The notes beneath the pieces are model-generated. The model was given only the letters and a program-made list of their open reading frames with translations, had not been told where the DNA came from and searched no databases. A stretch of 64,000 nucleotides of DNA from Owenia fusiformis (taxonomy: Eukaryota; Annelida; Polychaeta; Sabellida; Oweniidae), in assembly GCA_903813345.2 (NCBI GenBank), contig CAIIXF020000001.1, positions 20,171,915 to 20,235,914 of the forward strand, read 5' to 3'. Each line of letters starts with the position of its first letter. The stretch's first letter is position 1. Position numbers and translations under genes: made by a program. Of the stretch, positions 23,658 to 34,012 are shown piece by piece.

Positions 23658-25870
23658 CAAGGCATTTTGGTGCCCTGTCACAGGAATGTTATTCTCAGGA
23701 ACCACATAGTCATCGGTTCGATTCCTATTAGCTACTGTAGTTTAGTGCTGTTTGCCTATTCTATTTGGCAATTGAATAAGGCTTTTAACGTTGCTTTATT
23801 TTCCTCTGTACCATTCACATTTGAGGCAGATGGTGGTCAACCTCTTGAGGTGTTTAACAGAGGATTTCAATGCGAGAATAATTCTCGTTATATTTATACA
23901 TGTTATATGGGAACGGTTCTTGAACACTTACTACGTAGATGAAAGTTGCCCAAGAACATTTTTGTGTTCAAAGATGCAAATCATAACGTAGTTGTCATAT
24001 CCACGTTGCTTGACAGCTAGACTTCCTTCAAAATCAGGGTTCATTTTCAACAAGAGAATGTGAAACACCTGTAGATTTTAAGGATGAGAAGCGTGATGGG
24101 GTTTTTAACACCTATATTGCAAGAAAGCAATATTGTGACATCTGACACTACAGTTCAATTGATGTGTAATACTATTAACTATTAGACATCAAGACGTCTC
24201 ACTTGAATTGTTTGTTTTTCTGATTCAAAGATTATTGATGTTTAGAACATCATAGTCTTATTAATGTGAGTTTGCATTCTAATGAGTTTTTTTACTCATA
24301 TTTTAGTGATAGTATACATGTTTGTTTATGACTAAACAGCAATATTAGAAGATACATGAAACGTATATCTTCCCCAGCAACTTTGTGGATAAATTGCAGG
24401 TGTTTCTTACCAAGAGACGCAGAGTTTTTATCACACTATATATGCGATAAGACTAGAATGCTACTGAATTACTTGGTAGTCGTCTTATTTACCTGTAATT
24501 GTTGTAAATCGAACTCTCTAATGATATTTCTATCATGATATCGTACAAGATTATGCTTTACTAGTCTAGTAAATTTTCTGATGTCAGCATATATCAGAGG
24601 AGGGTTTTCAGAACCAGTTCCTAAATGATCTTGTCCTGATAACTTCTTCTAGAGTCGAATGATTCTTTAAGGTTTTGAGTTAGTGTTGTGAATCAGTTGA
24701 ACTTATTCACTCTTAACCATTATAATCCCTTTCTTGGGTTTGTACCAAGATCTAGGATTGTATTCAGCAGGTATCATTTAGACATGTTTGGATACATGAC
24801 TATCTAATTAACCGATTTTTCAGAAAGTGTTCGGTAATATGCAAGTTTTATTGTTGAATTGTAAACAACCAAGCATACTCGACTAATAAGGAGGGTGTAC
24901 ATGGGTTCTTCAATGATTGAACATGTGATCCTAATGGCAATGAGTAAATGATGAATCTCTACGTAGTTTATCATTCAGACACAGCTTAGCCTTTAAGGGT
25001 TACAATGCTTTGCAGAAGCACTTATACCAGATGTTTAATATTTAATGTAATTTGGGATTTCGGAGTTATCACAATCCCAAGAATATTTAAACAACTGGTG
25101 TTCAAAGTTCGAATATCATAAAGAGTCCAACATATGGTAACCGATGTAGTACTTTGTCTCACCTTTACTCAAAAGAGAGAACGAAAAGTTTGCATTGATT
25201 TGAAGAACCAGATACATTTAAGGAACTTCAATAAAATTCCTTTAGATCTTTGGATCAAGCAATTATTAGCTGTTATCTATACATGTACAAGGTATACAGA
25301 AGTATACACATGTAGCTGTTAAAGAAGGGTCGAAAACGTTATGTCAAGACCAGTAACTACTTCTTCAATCTTTGTTTCTAGAAGTCGAGTGGAAGATATG
25401 TTTAAAGCAGGCACAATGGGCAGCTTAATATACTTCCAAGTCATGTATGTAAGTCTAGGACTATGCAAGAAGATATTCTGACATTTTTCTTAACTTTATG
25501 GCCAATCAGAATGTCAGAATTTGTACTGTGGTATAAGTTCGTTGTTGACCTTTGGTGGTTGAATTACCCCGCCATAGATAGACGTCCGTTTTTTATCATA
25601 GTGGCCAATTGAGTCATATATGAAATAATACTCAGTAGTTTTTTAGCATAGTGAATCTGTATAATTAGTTTTGTTAAGTGTTTAACACAGTTTAAACATT
25701 TCACCCCAGAACTTGTATTTGGTTACTAAGTTCCTTAGTCCCGAAGGCTTTAGGATGTAAAGTTGGGTTACCTAAAGTTGTAGGGTTGATCAATTTGTAG
25801 TTTGTTGCAAATTTATTCTATTCCCGTGGTCTTTCTGCTGTTTAACCCACCGCCTACTTGGCTGGGATTC

Positions 25871-25921
25871 AGCACATAGTGGCAATATTAGTGTAAGTAG
25901 TTAAGGTTTGCGTAGTAAAAT
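25871..25921 (-). repeat. Right 51-bp inverted repeat of the hairpin region
   Basis: This is a perfect inverse of 20371-20421, 5.45 kb away. It abuts the palindromic MITE at 25922 with no gap. It contains GCACATAGTGGCAATATTAG, a unit that also appears within that MITE. Confidence 0.85.
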
Positions 25922-26212
25922 CTTAAAATTTAAAGTAATTTTAGTTTTTATTAGTAAACCATACTTACCTAATATTGCCACTACAAATATGTCCCTCCCT
26001 CCTCCTCCGCTTACAGCAGAATGTTCATAATTGTTATAGCGGAATAATTGAGGAATATCCGGGCATTTGTACGGGGGTGCACAGTGTAATATGCTCAAGA
26101 AATTCCCGGGAAGTTGGCCATAGATAGATTCAATGGTGGATGTTAGCACATAGTGGCAATATTAGGTAAGTATGGTTTACTAATAAAAACTAAAATTACT
26201 TTAAATTTTAAG
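25922..26212. mobile_element. Palindromic MITE with perfect 62-bp arms
   Basis: Arms 25922-25983 and 26151-26212 are perfect inverses, starting CTTAAAATTTAAAG and ending CTAATATTGCCACTA. AAT lies immediately outside each end, a possible 3-bp target duplication. The 127-bp block 26039-26165 is also found inverted and without change at 20401-20527. An 82-codon minus-strand ORF runs through the palindrome but has no family signature. Perfect arm identity implies recent insertion or conversion. Confidence 0.75.
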
Positions 26213-26394
26213 AATCTCTCTTATTATACTAAGTATATGTAAATACATGTACTAAGTGTCCCCATGGGTGTTTTGAGAAATTGTGCAATTTTTAAAATGA
26301 AGCATGGCCTTCAAATATGCCCATTTTCTAAAATATGCCTATTTTATAACCGAAACGAACCTCTCCACAATAGATCTAATCAAAAGGCATGAAC

Positions 26395-26610
26395 ATGCAA
26401 AATGTCACCACCTGCCATTTGTTACAGACACCAAATGCCATATGCCAAGCACCAAACACCATCGACAGGAAGTAACAATAAAAAAGGCATAAATATGCAA
26501 AGTGATGTGCAAAGGTCACCACCTGCAATTTGTTACAGACACCAAAACCGACCACTGTCCACTTACAACTTGGAGACAATATATGTCACCTCTTGTTGGT
26601 GGTGACATCA
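26395..26610 (+). repeat. Two tandem-like copies of the ATGTCACCACC repeat
   Basis: Units beginning near 26395 and 26510 share ATGCAAA..., TCACCACCTGC, ATTTGTTACAGACACCAAA and lie 115 bp apart. A GGTGGTGACAT tail closes the block at 26599-26609. The family also occurs at 3555-3690. Confidence 0.65.
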
Positions 26611-26699
26611 AAGTAACAACAATTTCAGCACAAGAGGTTTTGCTGTTGGACAATGGTGAAAAAAGTTTAGACCATAAGATGGCTAAAATACAGGATGGA

Positions 26700-26800
26700 C
26701 CAAAACAAGGTAACCCAAACAAATGTTAATGACTGTCTTCCAAAATGGATTTAAAATCACATTTGGCACAATTGAACCTTCTTCAATATTCTTTCATTCT
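26700..26800 (+). repeat. Fragment of a CAGGGTG-family mariner-like repeat
   Basis: AAGGTAACCCAAACAAATG followed by AAAATCACATTTGGCACAAT matches, in direct orientation, the repeat at 35225 and, inverted, those at 27520-27706 and 36230-36488. Terminal sequence is missing or decayed. Confidence 0.45.
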
Positions 26801-27519
26801 ATTAAAGGAACATTGCGATTTATAGAGGATAAAATGGTTTAAAATAACACTTTTCTGGCTATAGACTTGATTTCCTGGTCTAATACCTTCTTTGGTGAAC
26901 CTATTTTCTAAATATGCATGATGATCCATTCAAAGTCAATGTTTGACCCATTAAAAAGCCTAATTTATGGTGATAATGTTCTTTTTATGATGCGGGCAAG
27001 TCAAAACAGTACTATTAGAATCCATAGTAAGCATTCAAAGATCATTTAGAAGCATTAAAATTGAATCAACAGCAAAATTGAAATAACTGAAATCTGTTAC
27101 GTCTTCTTCGCAGACGTCACAGAACACACTTCCAGTTCAGAAATCAGTGATTTTATCAATAATTTTTTTATAGGCATATTGAGAGGGTGTTTGTGGGCCT
27201 CATACCAACCCCCATTTGCCTCGAACCGCCTTTCTTTATAAGACAAATCCCGGCTGGAACAACCCCATTTTCTTAAAACCAAAAGCTGGGAATGAACCAC
27301 TCTCAGAAAGGTGAATATTTTTCAGCGAGCAATGAATCACACCTTTATACTAGCTATTTGATGAGTGTGCATACTATATTCCGTAATTTGATTGGTCTGT
27401 GGAAACTGTTGCCATCTTGCGAACACCCCCCCCCCCATTCCATTCATCATGGGATAATAATTAGAGATGTCTATGAGCAACAAAGAACAAATTCACCTGG
27501 TGCTTCAAATTAGCCTCCA
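26801..27519. other. No gene seen
   Basis: Short ORFs only. A C-rich run lies near 27427-27438. Nothing with splice signals or terminal repeats was found. Confidence 0.4.
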
Positions 27520-27706
27520 CAGATGAAAGTGGAATTTTGAGGATGTTTTGTAAAATAGCCATTGAATTGTGGTCAGTTGAAATAGACCAATAAAATTTGG
27601 TAGAAAGAAAGAACATTGAACAAGGTTTAATTGTACCACATATGATTTTAAAGCAATGCTGGACCGAGTTACATTTGTTTAGATTACCTTTTTGCCTCAC
27701 CCTGTA
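27520..27706 (-). repeat. CAGGGTG-family mariner-like repeat copy
   Basis: Read on the minus strand it starts TACAGGGTGAGGCAAAAAGG and continues through TGTGGTACAATTAAACCTTG to TGGTCTATTTCAACTGACCA, as do the copies at 35225 and 36230-36488. It is non-coding and its far end is not defined. Confidence 0.55.
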
Positions 27707-28794
27707 CTGAACACTGGACAAAATGATACTTCAGTTTTGTCACACTGAAATATCAATGAAGTGTAAGGCAAATGGTTGACTAATTCATTAGCCTAGATTT
27801 TAATTTGTTTTTTTCTTTCTGGTGGTGGAAAGGGTTAGAAATTAAATCACTCATAATGGAAGGAAACAAGAAACATGGAAATATCTTTATTTCTCTTATA
27901 TTTTATCAAAATTATGTACATGATAACATACTTTATTTTCTTTATGATAATTACGTCATGTACAACATGACATTGCAAGGTTGTTCTCAAGTTTATAATA
28001 AATAAACATGTAATATTGATATAATTTATTTGTCTATGCATAAATCATCAAATGGCAGTTCTCATTAACCGTCCTCTTGTTATTTACAACACAAATCGGT
28101 GGAGGGGGTGTGGCACAGTTGGTTATGTTTCATATTCGATAAATTGTACACTTCAAATTTCATATGCCATATTCTTAGAGCCTGATATTCCATATTTTTC
28201 TTGGGCATTGGGCCCCATATTCTTAATATTCATTTTCCATAATATTTACCCCTCATATTCTTGATCCATACTAATACTATGCCGTATCCTCTCACAAACT
28301 GAGCTCTGTCAATATTGAACTCCTCAATTATGTGTTTAATTTATCATTCTCCTCAAATATAAATGATCATGAGGAAGTAATGATCAACAAAATACAAAAA
28401 TGGTAATGCTAGTTTTTTTAATATCAAAATAACATGACAATGCCAAAACCATAATACACTAAATACACCTGGTGGTACAGAATCAGTTTTTAAAGTTACA
28501 AATTGACAGACTGTAGTCTTGCTAGTAGACTGTAGTCCTAGTGAACAACCCCCCCTCCACTACATACCTCCCCACAGTACAAGGTCTTGTATGTTTCATA
28601 GGTCTGTCACTGATATGACTTATTCATTCATTATTCAGAGATCAATTGACCACTAGTATATTGGGAAGACATTACCTGCAGCGGCATAATTTTATAAGTA
28701 GACAAAGCCTAATGAGCGTGACTTAAAAGAGCAAACAGAACATTCCTTGCGGGATTATATAGGTGTCACATAACTTTTGTAAAGAAATTTAAAG
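27707..28794. other. No gene seen
   Basis: AT-rich sequence with short ORFs. I see no supported feature. Confidence 0.4.
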
Positions 28795-29520
28795 GATAGG
28801 TATCGATATGGAGAACTGAATTCAACAATGTTTTTCTCTTAAACCAATCATTGAAAACATTCTGTAAAAAAACATGGTATTTTATGTAATGTTGACTGAT
28901 TGACTAATGCGAAAATTATTTAGAAATATTTTATATAACTGTTTTTGTTAAAATTTTTTTTTTTTTTTTAGTGCAATTGTTTTTGCTCCTTTCTACCAAT
29001 TCTTGAGAATGAAATAAAATGTCTTTCCGAACCTTGTCGGAACAAAATAGCAAATACAACATGTTTTTAGACCTCTCAATATTAAAGTTATACAAAGGAA
29101 TTTTGGGTTGATTTTAAAAAAGAATTCAAAAAATTAAAACAAAATCCCCCCAAAGTAGATAAAAATAAAGAAAACCTTTTATTTCATTAACAAGATACTT
29201 TTTTAAAATCAACCAAAATCTCCTTTGTACAATTACAATATTGAGAGACCTAAATGTTGTGTTTATGTCGTTTTGTTCCAATGAGGTTCGGAAAGATGTT
29301 TCATTTCACTCTGGAAAATGATACCAAGAACAAAACAAGTGTTTGATGTGTTTTTTAAAACAATATAGATGAAAGTATGTATATCTATTTCAAATTATAT
29401 TGTTACCATTCAAAACATGGCCATTAAATTGACAATTTGGAAGATTTTCAGAAATTTTTGATGACTGGTTTAAGAGAAATGTGTGTTCAAAAAGTTCGCC
29501 ATATCGATACCCATTCTTTG
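28795..29520. repeat. Foldback element with arms of about 330 bp
   Basis: The left end GGATAGGTATCGATATGG and the right end, on the minus strand GAATGGGTATCGATATGG, open two long arms. The arms share TTCTCTTAAACCA, TTTCCGAACCT, TCTCAATATT and TTTTGGTTGATTTTAAAAAAG-type landmarks and meet near 29150. Divergence between arms is clear, so the element is old. One arm alone recurs at 4446-4674. No coding capacity is evident. Confidence 0.7.
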
Positions 29521-32098
29521 GTAAGAAAAAGGAATATTCTAATCAGTAATAGAGTCATAACTGTTCAATATAAAAACAAGAACCACTAAGAAATGAAGTT
29601 CATGAAATAAAGTTTACAAAGGGGAAAATAAAAAGGTCCGAATGAGTCAAACTACTGCCTGTGATCCCTGACAGCAGCACCTGCACCTAGCCAGTCCTTA
29701 CAAGACCATGACATGTTCGTGAAGCAGATAAGGAGGGGGGGGGCAACAATCTTGAAGCATGACTAACAGACTGAAGAAACTGCAATAACACAATTCTGTA
29801 TGAATGACTTAAATGAACTGAAATAATACCAGACCCTTGTACATGTTGTATTTCTTAGTCCCCTGACAGAGGCAAACCTTAACAGTTGAACCAAAAACTG
29901 AAAATTACACATGAAATAACTTCTTCTGTCAAATGCACCTCGAGAATTGCCTACGTATAGTACTATAAAGAATGGGCCAAAATGTGTACCTTAATATTTC
30001 CATGTGGACCCGATTTAATCTAAAGAAGCACTGATGTCAAAAAAGGTAACCGGCATAATCGAGGGGGTACCAGTGCAGCGGGAAGAGGTGTGATGGACTA
30101 CAGAAAATAGAACTTTGATGAGAGCTTTAGGCTGCAGATTACTGAATTTTTTGAAGCAAAACAGTGAAACACACCAGGTTTTAATTGTAAGAAAAAGTTG
30201 GCACCTTTTTGTACAACAGACTTTCAATACATAACAACCTGACTGACTGCAATTATGTTAGTAGAGCTCTTCAAACTTGGAGTTTGGTGGAAATTAACCA
30301 AACTTAATGCATAATACTTATGTTTGCAATTACATACATTTTCAAATGAAATACAGTTATATTTCAAACAAATAATTTACCAATGTAAACATGTTGTCTT
30401 ATACTTGTAATCTTGTTAAGATTTATACTAGATATGCGTGTACTATCAATAGTTATTCAAAAACACAAAAAGTGTTTTTAAACAACTCATTAATAATCTC
30501 AGTCATGTTTCTCATTCTGTGATTGGTTATAAAAAATAACAAGCAGCATTTGAGATAAAAATTCAGTGATATTTCCCTGCAATACTTTCTGTTCATTGGT
30601 AGGTAAGAGTCATAATTTGAAGAATGAATATCTTCTGCAGTCCATTTTTTTAAATCCCTCTATCAGAATGAGGCTCTAATATGAATAAACCCGATAGTGA
30701 TTCCAAAAAGCGAATACTTCCTGCACTTTATTCTCCCATGTAACAGAATGAGAAACATGATTGAATAATAAAGCAAATATTTCATTCCATTTTCAGGGAA
30801 AACCTTTCTCACTTTCAAAAATACACATATATAATATTCCAAGAGATGCACAGGTATTCTCAGTAGAATGAAGGTATCTGAGCAAAGCTGCAACAAAAGG
30901 CCAGTGAGTTGATTTTTTCCATTGCCCGCTAAAAGCGTATATGGTAATACATAGACTGGTTTTTAAGAATCTTGGAAAGGCAGTGCTATAATCAAATGAA
31001 CAAACTACCCCAAAAATCTAAATCAGCGACAAATGACTAACAAATGCCCACATTCCATCAAAAAGTATGAAAAAATAATGCATCTATTTCATAGGGCTGG
31101 CATGGTACAGAATTCTGAACTTGTTCTCTTCTGGAAAACTAAAATTATTTTGGACTTTGTTACTTGTTATAAAAGATACAAGTGAGAATTTTTTTCTAAA
31201 TATTGATATTTTGGCTCAATTTCTAGTCATGCATTTTCTAAAATCCAGGATTATAACAAAATTCCAGTGAAGTTACATTCACATTTGTTCTGCATGAAGT
31301 TCTAACATATTTCTTTTTCAGTAATTTAAATGTTATCTTAAAATAAATAACTCTCATCTGAAACAATAACACTGATTTTAGAGATTTGGCTTGATTAGAC
31401 CACTTAGTTGGTTGAATGAAAATACTAAGTACCTCTTGGCCAACAAAGTTCCCACAATCCGACTGAAACTTTCTTGAAATAATATAGATAAGATACACTG
31501 TCAAAACAAGTTGTACAATCCCAGATATGAACCATTATCATTAGCACTGCTAATGACCAACAGCATATTTATACAAAATCATAAACAGCAAAATAATTAC
31601 TTTGATTGTTATAACCAAAATTGCCTGTTGTTTTCAGGAAATGTTTCAATTTTAAAATTATAATTTCCAATAGATATGCATGTTGGATTCATTCATTTTG
31701 CCTTAGAAATTCTTACGAAATCCCCAACACATGTTGTTTTTGTAGCCCCTGAATACTCTGTTCATAGATATTCATCTGTGTAAAGTCAACATTGGTACAC
31801 AACTCAGTGGATTTAAGTGGATCTTGTTGAGTGCATTTATGAATGAATACCAAAAATACATGTTATAGAATACAAATATCATATCATACACCTCCATATT
31901 CTCCCAACAGTTTGTTTGGTTGACATGGTAAATGTGCATAATTGTGACCTTCAATTTAGACTGACCTAGATATTTCTTTGTAAAAAAGTACTGACAATAT
32001 TCTTTTTATGATGATGAGATCATGATAAAGGTATTATTAGGTTCACATACATGTTATGGCCTTTCCATTATATTATTATGTAACGTTGATAAAATCTA
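29521..32098. other. Downstream flank of MED26, probably including its 3' UTR
   Basis: No coding region is supported. MED26 ends at 32099 on the minus strand, so its 3' UTR must enter this stretch; several minus-strand AATAAA-type signals exist but I cannot choose the used one. Confidence 0.4.
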
Positions 32099-34012
32099 TC
32101 ATATATCATCAATAATGACATAAGGTAAAATATGGACAGGATTTTCATCAACTGATGGCAATGTTACAGTATCAGTCCATTCTTTAAATTCACCCTCTTT
32201 GTTAACTGTACCATTTACCCCAACCCACTTCTCAGAATGCATCTTATTTATACATGTATCAAACTGTTCTGAATCAGGCTCCGGTGGTTTATTAGCACTA
32301 TGTTCATGTTCACTATCACTGTCCCAGCGTATTGCATCCAAATCTAAAGGGGGTAAACGAGCTATTAACTCTTCTAATGTTTCAGGTTTTGGTGGATCTG
32401 GTTTTTGATCATATTCCCGAGAACTTATAGATGGCTGTTTGGTTTCAGTCTCTTGATCATCAACTGATATTTGTTGATCGGGGGGTGTTGACTGAACATC
32501 AAACGATCCCAGCTCAGGCGGAGTTAGAGATTCACTCTGTCGCATAGACTCCAGTTTATATGGACTCAAGTCATTTTCAGACTGGGTGGGAGTAATTGAA
32601 GATTGTAAGAATTTTTGCACCATTTCAGTTTTAGTTTGACTCAGTTTAGAGCTATGTAATAAAGGGGGCACTGAACCTGGTCCAGTTGAGTTTTTTTTCC
32701 GAGGTCGGGGTTTGGCCCCAGCTGGCACCACAGATTCAACTACATCTGCTTCTTTCTTTATCTGATTGTGAGTAATACGATTCACAGTGTCACTTTGAAT
32801 CTTAAAACCTTTTTTAGCATTCATTTCAGCTATTAGTTCAGCAGTTGTCTTTACTTTTGATTGCCTAGGTTTGGCATCAGTTTTTACACTTAAGTTGGCA
32901 TGATTTTTAGAAGCATAGTTAGGTGAATCAGCTCGTGCAATATCTAAAATACTCATATTCTGTGCTTTCATATTTTTTTTGAGCTGATTGTTTTGTTCAG
33001 ATGAAGTATTGGTAGACTCATTTGAATACAAGCTAGTTTGACTAGAACTTGGGTGTAGGGAGGTGTTCCGTTCAGCAGGCCTACCATTACTGCGATCTAC
33101 TGGACTCACACTTAGACCATTTACAAATTCTGCATGCTTCAATTTGATCTTCAGCGAACCTTCCTTGTCAATATCAGTATTTCTTTTCTTAATCGGGTTA
33201 TCACAGACATCGTCAGGTAGCTTGCGTTTCTTGCCAGAGGCGAGTAGAGAATTTGTGGAGAGGCTACTGGAATGACTTGATCTTTGCAAGGTTGTTTTAG
33301 AGTCTTTTGCAGGTATTTCTGGAGAGTGATTGTTCTGCTCAGCATGCGAGGAATATGCTGGACTGATGGGTTTTGATTTGACAGCATGACCATTAGATGG
33401 CGTGGCTGATCTATTGCCCTGTAGACAAGCGGGGGAGATAGGGGGTGTACCAGGAAGGCTAGAACCACCACTAGATGGTGTTACAGGTCTCAATCCTGGG
33501 GATATGCCTGGACGACCCATACCTCGAAGAGCAGGGGATGATGCTGGAGATAAACCAGGACGACCAGTACCACAAAGGGCAGGGGATGATGCTGGAGATA
33601 AACCAAGACGACCTGTACCACGGAGGGCAGGGGATGATGCTGGAGACAAACCAGGACGACCAGTACCTCGGAGGGCAGGGGATGATGCTGGAGATAATCC
33701 TTGGCGTCCCATTGCTCTGAGGGCTGGGGAAGAGGCAGGTCTTGCCAAGCCAGGTGTGGTGGGTCGAAGTGCAGGGGATGAGACGGCAGACCAAGGTGAT
33801 GCTGGACTCACTGGCATAGAACCATCAAGTCTTTGAATGTTTGCAGGTACACTATTTGGTAATCTGTTAGTTAACCGATCCCCGTTAACTGTGTTACTGT
33901 CCACTGATATGAGTTTCTGCCATTGACGCACAAGGCTTTTTGCCCGTCTGGCCAAGTCTTTGTCTGTTGTCTTTTTTCGCATCTCATTGACATGTTTTCC
34001 CAGTCGTGTTTG
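32099..34012 (-). CDS. MED26: MED26 coding exon 3 (last)
   Basis: This exon of 1914 bp encodes 637 residues, from the TRLGK segment of the LW domain to the TGA stop at 32099-32101. It carries the Ser/Pro-rich repeats and the conserved C-terminal WVGVNG and ILPYV regions. The open frame runs 48 bp upstream of the acceptor, which is intron. Confidence 0.95.
   Translation of the reverse strand, partial: QTRLGKHVNEMRKKTTDKDLARRAKSLVRQWQKLISVDSNTVNGDRLTNRLPNSVPANIQRLDGSMPVSPASPWSAVSSPALRPTTPGLARPASSPALRAMGRQGLSPASSPALRGTGRPGLSPASSPALRGTGRLGLSPASSPALCGTGRPGLSPASSPALRGMGRPGISPGLRPVTPSSGGSSLPGTPPISPACLQGNRSATPSNGHAVKSKPISPAYSSHAEQNNHSPEIPAKDSKTTLQRSSHSSSLSTNSLLASGKKRKLPDDVCDNPIKKRNTDIDKEGSLKIKLKHAEFVNGLSVSPVDRSNGRPAERNTSLHPSSSQTSLYSNESTNTSSEQNNQLKKNMKAQNMSILDIARADSPNYASKNHANLSVKTDAKPRQSKVKTTAELIAEMNAKKGFKIQSDTVNRITHNQIKKEADVVESVVPAGAKPRPRKKNSTGPGSVPPLLHSSKLSQTKTEMVQKFLQSSITPTQSENDLSPYKLESMRQSESLTPPELGSFDVQSTPPDQQISVDDQETETKQPSISSREYDQKPDPPKPETLEELIARLPPLDLDAIRWDSDSEHEHSANKPPEPDSEQFDTCINKMHSEKWVGVNGTVNKEGEFKEWTDTVTLPSVDENPVHILPYVIIDDI

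Larger units (their letters stand above)
20190..25560. other. Dense array of non-identical short hairpins
   Basis: About 5.4 kb with no substantial ORF contains a hairpin every hundred bases or so. Perfect stems read by eye include 20703-20711/20725-20733, 20837-20844/20858-20865, 20934-20941/20959-20966, 21314-21322/21343-21351, 21377-21386/21434-21443, 21736-21743/21749-21756, 21858-21865/21876-21883 and 21944-21954/21965-21975 (11 bp). Others are 22221-22228/22241-22248, 22561-22567/22570-22576, 24557-24564/24566-24573, 25052-25059/25073-25080 and 25475-25485/25510-25520 (11 bp). Stem sequences differ from one another, so this is not a tandem repeat. A promoter-like segment lies just upstream and inverted repeats bracket most of it. 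Its function is unknown; a structured non-coding transcript or transposon interior are the options I consider. Confidence 0.5.

Noticed and set aside
23713-23725. GGTTCGATTCC, a tRNA B-box-like word
   Set aside because: No A box at the right distance and no cloverleaf could be drawn.
23667-23991. Overlapping ORFs of 91 and 66 codons in the hairpin array
   Set aside because: Two overlapping frames, biased composition and no domain; expected by chance over 5 kb.
20371-25921. Calling 20371-25921 a complete transposon
   Set aside because: The inverted repeats are perfect, but no target duplication flanks them, the right end abuts another MITE, and hairpins continue beyond the left repeat.
25901-26149. 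82-codon minus-strand ORF
   Set aside because: It runs through a palindromic MITE, with no recognisable domain.
33402-33836. 144-codon plus-strand ORF opposite MED26
   Set aside because: It mirrors the 48-bp coding repeats of MED26, whose composition keeps the other strand open. No family signature or splice context supports a gene.
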